Origin: Escarpia spicata
Lineage: Eukaryota; Annelida; Polychaeta; Sabellida; Siboglinidae
DNA length: 64,000 nt
Direction: 5' to 3'
Assembly: GCA_963995525.1 (NCBI GenBank)
Contig: OZ023210.1
Span: forward strand, 62,808,833-62,872,832
The notes beneath the pieces were generated by a model that ran no database searches, had not been told where the DNA came from, and was given only the letters and a program-made list of their open reading frames with translations. The number at the start of each line of letters is the position of its first letter. Positions within the stretch are counted from its first letter, which is position 1. The position numbers and the translations under genes were made by a program. Positions 24,184 to 34,392 of the stretch are shown here, piece after piece.

Positions 24184-24530
24184 GTAAGTATTCAATGGAC
24201 TACAAACAATATACAATGATGTCCTACCGCACTTGACTTAATTTACCGTATTTTATTAACAGTACCATCCTTGAGTATTCACACATTTAACGCTCAGTAC
24301 CACCCAACTAATCTGCATTTATTGGGTTTCCTCTAATATTCAATCACACTTTATTTGTTCACTAGATACATGCATATTTATAAAAACGCATTACCGCGAC
24401 CAACACAAAAGTAATAAACCCTTACGCTTCTGTTCTTGTGTTTTGTTGGTATTAGTTATTATGAAAGGGGAAACAACTCATTGAAGTCATAACAAGTGTG
24501 CACATTTCACGTCGATTTTGTCACTTGTAG

Positions 24531-24605
24531 GTGTGTCAAAGTTGCGGGCGTCTCATTCACCAACAAGGCTGCGTCTTCGGCTTCCACGAAGCTCATGCCG
24601 TGTAG
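24531..24605 (+). CDS. Terminal exon with second half of the Cys/His-rich module
   Basis: Acceptor 'tttgtcacttgtag' ends at 24,530. Read in phase 0, as required by the exon ending at 19,082, it encodes 'VCQSCGRLIHQQGCVFGFHE' and a few more residues, then TAG at 24,603-24,605. The pattern C-x2-C-x8-C-x4-H-x2-H complements the C-x2-C-x13-C-x2-H of the previous exon, so together they could form a two-zinc module like the tail of CHORD (CC...GC..G.H). The four main exons then give about 218 residues from the ATG at 16,700. Another frame is open further, but it lacks motifs and does not fit the upstream phase. A possible poly(A) signal AATAAA lies at 25,080-25,085. Confidence 0.65.
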   Translation: MCQSCGRLIHQQGCVFGFHEAHAV

Positions 24606-26519
24606 GTTTTACGAGAGACAAACTGTGTAGGGTCCAACGAACGATCAGGGCGGATCACTCTGCCATGGACGACTTCCGAAAGCCGCGACAATCAGGTGAT
24701 ACGCCTAAAGGCCTATATTTAGTCAGGAAGTGCGGCATGTAACGCGTGTAACAGTGACGTCAGTGTTTTAATCAAGTCGCATTTAAAAACATCCCGGCCA
24801 TAACAGATATGTCGATTGATCGGATTCACATAACGAATCGGTCAAAACTGGATGGTGTCGTAGTTGTGTCGCCCTCTGTCGGATACATATATATTGATAG
24901 TGGCGCAACTAGCGGACGACGCAAGGTGGACGTGTATTACTCACACTACACGTGCGCATCGGGTGAACATCGGATGAACATTTGGTAGTGGAAGATGTGA
25001 CAACTTTGCGTTCATCATCCTTTCCTTGATTCGCAAACGCCTCCGTAACACACCGTGTTTTAATTTTACTCAGTATTAAAATAAAAATCCATGTTATTGC
25101 AATTATAGAGTTTGTATTACCTGTTGTGTCACAGACTGATGGTGTTTGTCTTTCACCCACTGGTTCCTGCTACCAGCGGTCGTAGCTGCTTCCCGGTCGG
25201 GCGAATGATAGGAGCCGAGCAGGCAATGTATACGACAGTAATATCGTATACATGGAAAGGGTCAATTGCAGTGTATGAATGGACAATGGACATATTAATG
25301 GACATATGCGCCATTTTACACTGATGGATGTTTATTTAAACAAATCAAACGACGGTATTTTCCTATTAAACGATGTGAAATTTGCGAATCAAACGTGTAC
25401 GAACGACACAGAAACTGCACGAGGTCTGGAAACGGGTGTGCCAAGTTTACGATAAGTATTTATTATTCTACTAGAGCCAATTGTAGACATAATATGATAA
25501 CTTTGTTGCGTTATATTATCGAACATGTTTTACTTTTGATAATACACACTACGAATACCTATCAATATATCAACGCCGTTTATTCAAAACTACATCATTG
25601 TTGGGTTTTACTTTCGTAATGAATTGGCTGTCTGTCTGATGAGAAAAACAGTTTCCACGACGAAAAGCGTCACTCCGAACTGTCACATGTTTACACATTA
25701 ATTTCAACTTGTGACGAATCACACGAAATACGAATTATGCATCATACGTTACAGCCAGTCCCGCGTCTTTGCCAAACATAGAGCGCACTACGTCACAGTG
25801 CACTTTCAAAATATAATGGCAGATATAATATAATATATCGTCACATTATGTCAGTGCATCAGCTGCCCACAACACCACGAAACCAAGGAAACGTTTCATG
25901 AAGATATATCAAAGGATGCTATAGGCCTAGCAGTCAGCGCTGAGTTGTCCAGAATGCCAGAAAACTAATGTGGAGTGATGCGATTTAGATAATACTGCGA
26001 CAAGACCCCGTTAGAAGATTCGCCGTTGCATTCGCGTGTTGATCGATGTTGATGAATTGCGTATGAAAAACCTTTGATGGACAAAATTAGCATTTTGATT
26101 GACAGCAAATGTGTTCTAACGTAAATGGCTGTCATTTCTCGGGGAAAAGGACGACACTCAACAGTTGTTTCCCTAATGGGCGAAGGGTTCAAATCCACGT
26201 TCACATAAACTAAACGTGTTTATGTGTTTATATTCTTGGCACTTTCACTTGTCAGCAAGTAATGCATTTCATAGCAAGCTATATTACTGATGTTCTTACC
26301 TAATAGGCAAGTAATAAGCTGCCACAATATGTTACAACAGATTGCATTTGAAGTGTATATAATTAGCCATCACATTATTGCCTAGCAGAGCTTTTCCTTT
26401 CACCCGTTGGTTTTTAATTTTATCACCTTGCGGTTCAATTTGTCGATAGGGATTAATTAAAATTGTTAACTTTACTGGAAAATGTGTAACTTTTAGACAG
26501 TCAGACACGACTGAAATGC
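24606..26519. other. 3' flank of the gene; no further gene recognised
   Basis: Candidate poly(A) signal at 25,080-25,085. Otherwise unremarkable. A tRNA-B-box-like 'gggttcaaatcc' near 26,185 has no supporting cloverleaf. Confidence 0.5.
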
Positions 26520-26977
26520 TGGAACATTCGCTACTAAGGTAGACTAACAGTTAATTGAAAAAACCCACATGTAACCTGCGAACACAGAAATAAGGCTGGA
26601 GTTAGGATTTAGGGGAAGTTCGGGTAATTTGTACCGTCGGGTGCAGTGCTAGTGCTATTTCCATGAACTGGCTGACACTTCCGAATGGTTTGTAACGCTA
26701 CGGATAGCCATTCTATTAAGCAAACCAAATGGCGCCGAAGATGCCGATCGGAAAAGAGGATGTAAATTTGTAGTACTTCTTACCCGTCAAGTCGACTAAC
26801 ATGTACCCGTAACAGTTCATTCACATATTTTCTTACGGGATATTAATTATACCAACTTCCCCTACTCATGACACGTGGACCTCGTTTAACATGTTAAATG
26901 TGCATTGGTAGTGACCGCATCTGTTTTAGGCCCTATTATTCGCTACTCCTTTCGTGAAAACATTCCTTTATTAAAGT
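26520..26977 (+). repeat. Left arm of a ~460-bp inverted repeat pair
   Basis: Matches the reverse complement of 30,039-30,499 nearly end to end, with scattered mismatches and small indels. Shared landmarks include 'ccaaatggcgccgaagatgc', 'cgatcggaaaagaggatgta' and 'tcaagtcgactaacatgtac'. No protein is encoded. Most simply these are two copies, in opposite orientation, of one non-autonomous dispersed element. Confidence 0.9.
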
Positions 26978-27224
26978 GATTCTTTGTAAGCTAATATACA
27001 TTCGAGATATACTGTATCAAAACGTGATAATTTCCCATAAGTACTTTCTCTGCTACTTATGTCCTGCGTGGTTATGCATAATTTGGGTGTCATCTGCGCA
27101 AATAGCAGATACACAATTGTGTTTTACGCGAATAATTTTGAGCTTGCTGCCGCATGGATGATTACTTATGCAGCCAGAGTATAATGAATATTCATGCACG
27201 CGCTGTGAACCACGCAGTGACCTT

Positions 27225-27232
27225 TGACGTCA
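27225..27232. promoter_or_regulatory. Palindromic CRE consensus TGACGTCA
   Basis: Perfect 8-bp cAMP-response-element palindrome, preceded by 'gcacgcgctgtgaaccacgc' and followed after 14 bp by an ATG. This might mark a promoter and first exon, but no downstream coding exon is visible. The site alone is weak evidence. Confidence 0.25.
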
Positions 27233-27667
27233 CACACAGTCAACATGTCAGATTCCGAGGTGTGTTGATTCAAGCAATGGCATTGTAAGTAAGCAATTTG
27301 TAGACTTTTGTATATTGACAGCCATTTTTATAAATGTAGGAAGCGTTGTTTATTTATCCTGCTTCCCAATGCCGTCAGCCGAGTAACGTTTCGATTAAGT
27401 AGAATTATAACGTCCGCCGACGGCTGAAGTCGGTGTCAGCTGGGACTGGGTCTGTCGAGCCTCTACAAGTAACTAGGCAAGGGTCTCGCCTTTCTAGTTA
27501 GTAAAACTGCATTGCCCTGTATTTGACATGCAATGAATTTTATATTAATCTATACACTAATAATGCTTGTCTTCACTTACCGGGTATTCGTGCATTATTT
27601 CATACCAAAAATCAATGTGAAGATTATGCCGTACTGTCAGATATTAAATTGCATACTATGTAACACC

Positions 27668-27915
<248 letters not shown>

Positions 27916-28123
27916 TTATACTGGTAATTGCACTGTATTCCACCTAGTTAAATAACATCTGTGATGATGAATTTGTTCCTGTACTGATGGATGTGATATG
28001 TAAATGTAAATGATGTTTCCTAGCAACTGGCTGATTGTTTTGTGCTATTTTTATTTCAATCATATGTAATTCATTGAATCACTGATTGGTGCATGAGGAT
28101 ATTATCAGGCATGTTGTTGGCAG

Positions 28124-28185
28124 GTGTGCGTGCCTGTGTGTGTGCGTGCGTGCCTGTGTGTGCGTGCGTGCGTGCCTGTGTGTGT

Positions 28186-28268
<83 letters not shown>

Positions 28269-28293
28269 CGTGCGTGCGTGTGTGTGTGTGTGT
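28124..28293. repeat. Compound (TG)n/(TGCG)n microsatellite
   Basis: A pure TG core (about 28,191-28,263) bracketed by TGCG-rich segments on both sides. Confidence 0.93.
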
Positions 28294-28731
28294 GAGGGCT
28301 ACTTGCGGTGTATAACTTATTTCCACAGCTTTTGATGGTTGTGACTTATACTGATTGGTGATTCTTAGTATTTGTTTTTATCGCACTCTTTTACAGCTAT
28401 ACTATACCAAAATAAATCTGGGCCTTGGGGCATATTTCGGATTGGGTCTGTGTGTCTACGGGTCTTGCCTTTCCAAATCCAACTCAGCCGTTTTAGAAAA
28501 GTCACCGTTTTACCATATTAAAAAAAAATCATCTAATAATAGATCAGATCAAGTTGCGCTGCTTCATGTGAATAGCACATTTGATATTAATAGTACTCGC
28601 TAAAAACATACAAAGTAAACATTTATGTTTGACATGTTACTTTTCCGTTACTGTACACTTTTCGCGAAAATGGCCCATATGTATGATGATATACAACATG
28701 AATTATAAGAGCAAGAATAAAGGAAAACATA

Positions 28732-28915
28732 CAGTGCACTCTGGATAAGGTCGAACCTCCAGGGACCCATGACAATACTGATAAGTGGAATTTCTGATAA
28801 CTTTCTAGTTATCAGAAGGTCCACTTATTGGGACATTTGCCCGGGACCGAGGAAACGATTGACTTAACTTAGCGAAAATCAATTTATACAAGTTCGACTT
28901 ATCTGGAATGCACTG
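28732..28915. mobile_element. Short MITE with Tigger/pogo-style ends, flanked by TA
   Basis: The left end 'cagtgcactctggataaggt' and the right end, reverse-complemented, 'cagtgcattccagataagtc' form ~25-bp imperfect terminal inverted repeats continuing to 'cgaac'. TA dinucleotides at 28,730-28,731 and 28,916-28,917 are the expected target-site duplication of a Tc1/mariner/pogo element. The 184-bp body encodes no protein and contains a central hairpin with perfect 10-bp arms (28,792-28,801 and 28,808-28,817), extended by near-complementary flanks. Confidence 0.8.
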
Positions 28916-29339
28916 TATATGACCAATGCATACAGGCAATTATGTGGAAGCAACTTAAACGTTGGCCAAAGTAATGGATTGGGATTTTAGTCTGACCGAA
29001 TCAGCATAACAAGGTTCTCTTGTATTTCTTTTCCATTTAGCCAGTCCCATAATCTAATATTTATACTGAATTAATCTGAACAGCGTTGAATTAGTTAACT
29101 CATATTAAGGCTCAGTTTCCTAAATTCAACTTTGTTTATTTGCTTCTGCGTTTTATTCCGGCTTCGTGCGTGGAGAGCTGGTGTTTTTTCTTTTAAATGA
29201 ATCCGTCTGTCATGAGCTGTCGCTAAGTTAAATCTCCGTTTATTCCATATATTTTCCTTCTTTTCTTTGCTGAATCTGTGATGTAAACAGCAGCTGGTCC
29301 ACGTTTCCTGTTGATAATTGTATTGGTCACGACTCATTC

Positions 29340-29527
<188 letters not shown>

Positions 29528-29581
29528 AACAAACAAACACACACAAACACGCACGCACACACACACACTCACACACACACA

Positions 29582-29674
29582 CACACATGCACACATGCAC
29601 ACATGCACACATGCACACATGCACACATGCACACATGCACACATGCACACATGCACACATGCACACATGCACAC
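29582..29674. repeat. (CACACATG)n octamer repeat
   Basis: About 11 perfect copies of an 8-bp unit directly continuing the CA array, evidently derived from it. Confidence 0.93.
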
Positions 29675-30038
29675 ACATGTTGATGACGTTTTTCTTGCAT
29701 CTATTCGGCGTAGCTAATCGATGTTTGACGGACAGTCCCGAATATTCATAAGCATACCTTCACGGATTGTGAAGGTGGAAACTCCGCGTAGGGTCATTAG
29801 TGATTAATAAAATATAGGTCAAATTAAATAAAGGCATATAATTACATGAAATAATCATATTTACAGGATTATTTAATATTTGCGCACATTACGCAGAGAT
29901 TAAAATTCTCAAAGAATCGCTTTAAATCGTGCATGTAAATAGGGATGAGTGACGACTGATGAATCAGTTGCGCTTGATGACATCAGCGTGGCCTCGATCC
30001 AGAGACCATGTCACTGGTTTACCTTTATCCGAACGATC

Positions 30039-30499
30039 CTTTAACAAAGGAATGTTTTCCCGAAAGCAATAGCGAATAATAGGGCCTAAACAGGTGTGGT
30101 CACCACCAATGCACATTTAATATGTTGTTAAACGAGGTCCACGTATCACGAGTAGGGGAAGTTGGTATAACTAATACCCCGTAAGAAAACATGTGAATGA
30201 ACTGTGATGGGTACATGTTAGTCGACTTGACGGGTAATAAGTACTACAAATTTACATCCTCTTTTCCGATCGGCATCTTCGGCGCCATTTGGTTTGTTTA
30301 ATAGAATGGCTATCCGTAGCGTTACAAACCATTCTGAATTGTCAGCCAGTTCATGGAACTAGCACTAGCACTGCACCCGACGGTACACATTACCCGAACT
30401 TCCTCTAAATCATAATTCCAACCTTGTTTCTCTGTTCACTCCTGGTAACATCTGGTTTGTTTCAATTAACTGTTAGTCTAGCTTAGAGCGAATGTTCCA
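30039..30499 (-). repeat. Right arm of the ~460-bp inverted repeat pair
   Basis: Reverse complement of 26,520-26,977. The arms enclose about 3.06 kb that contains the MITE and three TG/CA arrays. Confidence 0.9.
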
Positions 30500-31136
30500 A
30501 CAAGACAAGGCCCGTGACAACATGCCGCTCCCTGACAGACTTGGCATGGGCAAGGTTGTGCTGATTCATGCAATGTTGTATCGTCCGTGCGTTTAACAAC
30601 TGTCTTGGCATCTTCCCAGGTCACCAGGTAACGCAGAGCTAAATAACCCTAAGGAGTGCAGCAGGGAGTGTCCAGGACACCTGTCGGAAGTAGTTAGCCG
30701 AGTTACGAAAGCAACTAAAATAACCACCTGGAAAAAAACACAGTTTGTTCTTTTACAGCGGCAGCCGTTAAGTGTGAAGCAACACGTTTGGCAGATAGTG
30801 GACCACTGTACATATTTAACATGTCCTCAGTGACCTTAGAGCGTACGACGCATCCAAACGAGTTCATTTGAACGTGAACCTTTTGCTAATGAATGTACCA
30901 GCAAATTACCATTATATACATCAAATATACCACAACATTTGACGTCGACCACCCGACCTCTTCTTCTGGTTTGTTGTTTGAATCCAGCTGGTCACAACCA
31001 ATGGATGCCGCGTCATAATATGTCTAGCATGATTGTTTTCATTTGAAATAAAAATATGCGCATCATAGACCCATTAATGACATTTAGACCGCTGCAAAAA
31101 TGTCACATTATATTGCGTAAATGTTTTTATCTGTCA

Positions 31137-31140
<4 letters not shown>
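30500..31140. other. No gene recognised
   Basis: Unremarkable non-coding sequence. Confidence 0.5.

Positions 31141-31232
<92 letters not shown>
31141..31232. repeat. (TG)n microsatellite
   Basis: About 92 bp of pure TG. Confidence 0.95.
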
Positions 31233-31233
<1 letters not shown>

Positions 31234-31350
31234 AGCAGGTGTGTGTGTATTCGTGACAATTTATTTGTCTGGTTTTGGTAAATAGATAAAATGCTACAAA
31301 ACGTAATGTTCAACTGCTAACATATTGTGACTCGAAAGTGATATAATATT

Positions 31351-32100
31351 TGCGGGAACGTAGGGTATGCGGGAACGTAGGGTATTCTGGAACGTAGGGT
31401 ATTCGGGAACGTAGGGTATACGGGAACGTAGGGTATGCGGGAACGTAGGGTATTCGGGAACGTAGAGTATGCGGGAACGTTGGGTATGCGGGAACGTAGG
31501 GTATTCGGGAACGTAGGGTATGCAGGAACGTAGGGTATGCGGGAACGTAAGGTATTCGGGAACTTAGGGTATGCGGGAACGTAGGGTATGCGGGAACGTA
31601 GGGTATTCGGGAACGTAGGGTATGCGGGAACGTAGGGTATGCGGCAACGTAGCGTATTCGGGAACGTAGGGTATGCGGGAACGTAGGGTATGCGGGAACT
31701 TAGGGTATGCGGGAACGTAGGGTATGCGGGAACGTAGCGTATTCGGGAACGTAGGGTATGCGGGAACGTAGGGTATGCGGGAACGTAGGGTATTCGGGAA
31801 CGTAGGGTATACGGGAACGTAGGGTATGCGGGAACGTAGGGTATTCGGGAACGTAGGATATTCAGGAACGTAGGGTATGCGGGAACGTAGGGTATTCGGG
31901 AACGTAGGGTATACGGGAACGTAGGGTATACGGGAACGTAGGGTATTCGGGAACGTAGGGTATGCGGGAACGTAGGGTATGCGGGAACGTAGCGTATTCG
32001 GGAACGTAGGGTATGCGGGAACGTAGGGTATGCGGGAACTTAGGGTATGCGGGAACGTAGGGTATTCGGGAACGTAGGGTATACGGGAACGTAGGGTATG
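31351..32100. repeat. 17-bp minisatellite, about 44 copies
   Basis: Unit 'gcgggaacgtagggtat' with position-1/2 variants (gc, tc, ac). In several stretches two 'gc' units alternate with one 'tc' unit, giving a 51-bp secondary period. The reverse strand reads as a 17-residue Pro/Tyr/Arg repeat. I take this as accidental, because the unit lacks stops in that orientation and nothing flanks it that looks like a gene. Confidence 0.95.
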
Positions 32101-32536
32101 CCTGCTTACTTCCTGTTGTATTCACCTAGTGTTCAGAGAGTGTTTTATTTATTGTTGTGCGAACACAAGGACCCGCCAGGGGAATACGTCCATTATGAAG
32201 CATTTCACGCATCGCTTGTTTTCGGAGCTGTAGCAAACTCGTCGACGTGATTGCCAGATGACAGCATCTCAATCAATAGTTATTTTCAGATGCCTCTCCA
32301 CTGATGATTCTGTTTGGTGTCATTTAAAGCTGTTTCCTTGAATCCGGTTCTCTGCTGTCCAGACGTATGGTATTTGAATAGCCACCGCGGTAGCTTTGCT
32401 CTCTGGCAAACTGGCAGTCGATATGTCGAAATCAAAGTACCAAATGTTATCTTACGAATTAGAAAACATTCTCCAACCTCCGCGATTCTTATTCATCGTG
32501 ACGTGTTCACAACACATTCGCCGGCCTCACAATTAC
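32101..32536. other. No gene recognised
   Basis: Unique-looking non-coding sequence between the minisatellite and the L2-like fragment. Confidence 0.5.
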
Positions 32537-32757
32537 TAGTAATAATAATGATAATGGAATTACTTCTTTAACGCTAATATCCTCGAAAAATCTAAAGCAT
32601 TAAACGTTCTCATTGTCATGTACAGAGCAAAAGTCGTCATCAGATGGATGGATTGGTTAAGAAGCTAAGGAGGATATGCAATATTAAAAAGATAGGTTTT
32701 AGATGACGGCGAAATGAAACTATATATTTTCTTGACTTAACACTGGTAGGGAGTAAG
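32537..32757 (-). mobile_element. L2-like LINE 3' end (part 1 of a split copy)
   Basis: Matches the 3' UTR and C-terminal coding end of the L2-like element at 14,315-14,535: 'gctaatatcctcg', 'aaagtcgtca', 'agatggatgg', 'aagaagctaaggaggata', 'ataggtttt'. It begins with a TAATAATAA-type tail. Similarity stops at 'gagtaag' (32,751-32,757). The same 7-mer recurs at 37,370-37,376, where the LINE homology continues. Confidence 0.85.
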
Positions 32758-33010
32758 CACGGGCGGGTCCAGAGAGGGCAGTTTATATCGGGTGCCGGAG
32801 CTTTAGCACGACTCCGCTGTCGCGCTGTCGGATCATTACATTGGAAGGCCGGGGGGAAGGGGAATGCTGTTGAAAATGTTTCGCCGACGCACCGCCGTAA
32901 CTTCAGGTTCTCCACCTCTCCGATATATCGGCTCGACTGATGACATCGGCAGAGAGGGATGTTGAATTTTTTCGCCCCCGAGTCGCCGTAACGTCAGTAA
33001 CAGGGGCACA
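32758..33010 (+). mobile_element. Unclassified dispersed repeat 'R', left part
   Basis: Shares 'ccggagctttagcac' and 'ggctcgactgatgacatcgg' with 11,165-11,345, and contains two internal partial repeats of a 'cgccgtaac' segment. It may have been interrupted by the CR1 insertion, with its other end at 37,325-37,369. No coding capacity seen. It could alternatively belong to the CR1 5' UTR. Confidence 0.4.
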
Positions 33011-33127
33011 TTCAAAAGGTCTATTGGGCACGCCAGTGAGGCCCAGACGTAGCGCGGCTAATTACACAGGAAACAGTCTTTATAAAGACTAAGTTAGTCA
33101 AGTTATTAAATAAATTCTGATCGGGAT

Positions 33128-34036
33128 ATGGCGCCTTGCAAGCGGCAAGTCAAGGCAAAGCGACACTTGGTGTGCGATCACTGCCACAGCTGGGTAGATT
33201 TTGCATCGTCCGGGTGTGGAAAGTCATGGGCAGAAACCATGGAGGAAGGATTCACCTTTCAGTGCATTGGATGTTGGAAGGTGGAGTGTTTGCAGAAGGA
33301 GATAGTTAGGTTGACAGATATTGTGAAGGGAATGGAGATGGGAATTAGCAAGGAGGCAGGTCGAATGGAGAGAGACGACAGGGAGAGAGGTGAGGATACT
33401 GCAAGACTGAAGGAGAATAGCAGTGGCAAGAAAACTGAGGAAAGGAGATTGAGAGGAGAGAAGGTGATTGGAGGGGAAGAAATTGGAAAATCGACAACAG
33501 AAAACGTGACAAGCGTGAAGGTGACAGGGAAGAAAATGACTGTAGAGAAGGAGGGAGGGAAGATGGAACGGGAGAGGAGAGAGGAAAATGAGACGGGACG
33601 AAAGAAGAAGGGACGAAGGGAAGTGAGAGCAAATGTGATAGAAGAGAAGTCGATAAAAGGGACGCTGACAGGAGGAAAGGTGACAAGAGAAAAAGCGACA
33701 GGAAAGATTGGATCGGAAGAGAATGTGACAGGAGAGAAGACGGCAGGGGGAAAAGACAACAACCAGACAGATGCAAACCGAAGAAGAAGCTATTTTAAGG
33801 CAGTGATTGAGGGGGCAATGAGGAAAGAGAGGGTGTTTATGGGTGACTCCATTATGAGAAAGACGGACAAGACACTGAGCGAGGGGAAGGACATCGTTGT
33901 ATGTTTACCGGGGGCTAGGATTGAACATGTAACTGACAGGGTAGAGAAGGTATTGGGACATGGCAAGGGGGGGTCTATACTGGTACATGTAGGAACAAAT
34001 AATGCAGACAGGGAGGGAACAACTGCGATAGTATAG
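33128..34036 (+). pseudogene. CR1 ORF1: PHD-like finger, charged linker, SGNH/GDSL esterase (broken)
   Basis: The ATG at 33,128 opens 302 codons. Residues ~15-55 hold a PHD-like Cys/His cluster ('CDHCHSWVDF', 'GCGKSW', 'FQCIGCWKV'). Residues ~60-235 are a Lys/Glu/Arg-rich low-complexity linker with degenerate 'EKVTGEK'-type repeats. From ~240 comes an esterase block 'RVFMGDSIMRKTDK' (catalytic Ser in GDS) and 'SILVHVGTNN'. A stop at 34,034-34,036 cuts the domain. The same frame continues after it to 34,249, then a frameshift near 34,190-34,200 leads to 'DGLHLSGKG' (Asp/His block) and the natural end at 34,390-34,392. PHD and esterase domains are known from ORF1 of CR1-like elements; their role in retrotransposition is not established here. 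Two lesions make this copy unlikely to yield full ORF1 protein. Confidence 0.88.
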
Positions 34037-34194
34037 AAGTATAGACAGTTAGTGAGGAAGCTAAAGAAGACGAGAGTCGAACAGGTTATTTTGTCAGGAA
34101 TTTTGCCAGTAATGGGAGGAAGGGGGGCAACGTATAGAAACTGCAAGAGGATGGCGATCAATGCACTAGCTGAGCAGATGTGTGAAGAAGAGGG

Positions 34195-34392
34195 GTGGGA
34201 TTCACAGATTTATGGGGATACTTTGTTGGGAGGGAAGATATGTACATGAGAGATGGCCTCCATCTTAGTGGAAAGGGGGCAGCAGTTTTCTCAGAGAATC
34301 TGCTGCAATCTGTTGACAGTGGGACAGGTTGCATCTATTTAAACTATATTCGCAGGGGGGACTCAAAGAAAAGCCTGAAAATGGAGGCATAG
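34195..34392 (+). pseudogene. CR1 ORF1, C-terminal part in shifted frame
   Basis: Carries 'MYMRDGLHLSGKG', the last SGNH-esterase block with the Asp-x-x-His arrangement, followed by 'NYIRRGDSKKSLKMEA' and a stop. It overlaps the start of ORF2 (ATG at 34,329) by about 60 bp in another frame, so ORF2 may use re-initiation or a coupled start. Confidence 0.75.

Larger units (their letters stand above)
20633..24530. other. Large intron of the zinc-finger gene
   Basis: No conventional exon was found between 19,083 and 24,530. The stretch contains the trinucleotide array, a 13-bp tandem repeat, an ACGC/CA tract at 22,204-22,266 and four sites where an acceptor-like sequence is followed 3 or 6 bases later by a strong 'gtaagt' donor (near 21,009, 22,185, 23,107 and 24,181). 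Confidence 0.5.

Noticed and set aside
24518..24742. Longer Arg-rich frame across the last zinc-module exon
   Set aside because: It starts before the splice acceptor, does not fit the phase of the upstream exon and lacks the Cys/His pattern seen in the chosen frame.
26150..26215. tRNA gene suggested by a B-box-like 'gggttcaaatcc'
   Set aside because: No A box at the right distance and no foldable acceptor or anticodon stems nearby.
31862..32125. Proline/tyrosine-rich repeat protein on the minus strand
   Set aside because: It follows directly from the stop-free 17-bp unit; the few non-repeat residues at its start show no domain or splice signal.
33259..34161. Long reverse-strand frames rich in Ser/Phe/Leu opposite ORF1
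   Set aside because: They are antisense shadows of the Lys/Glu-rich ORF1 linker, mirrored in the other CR1 copy at 15,537-16,154.
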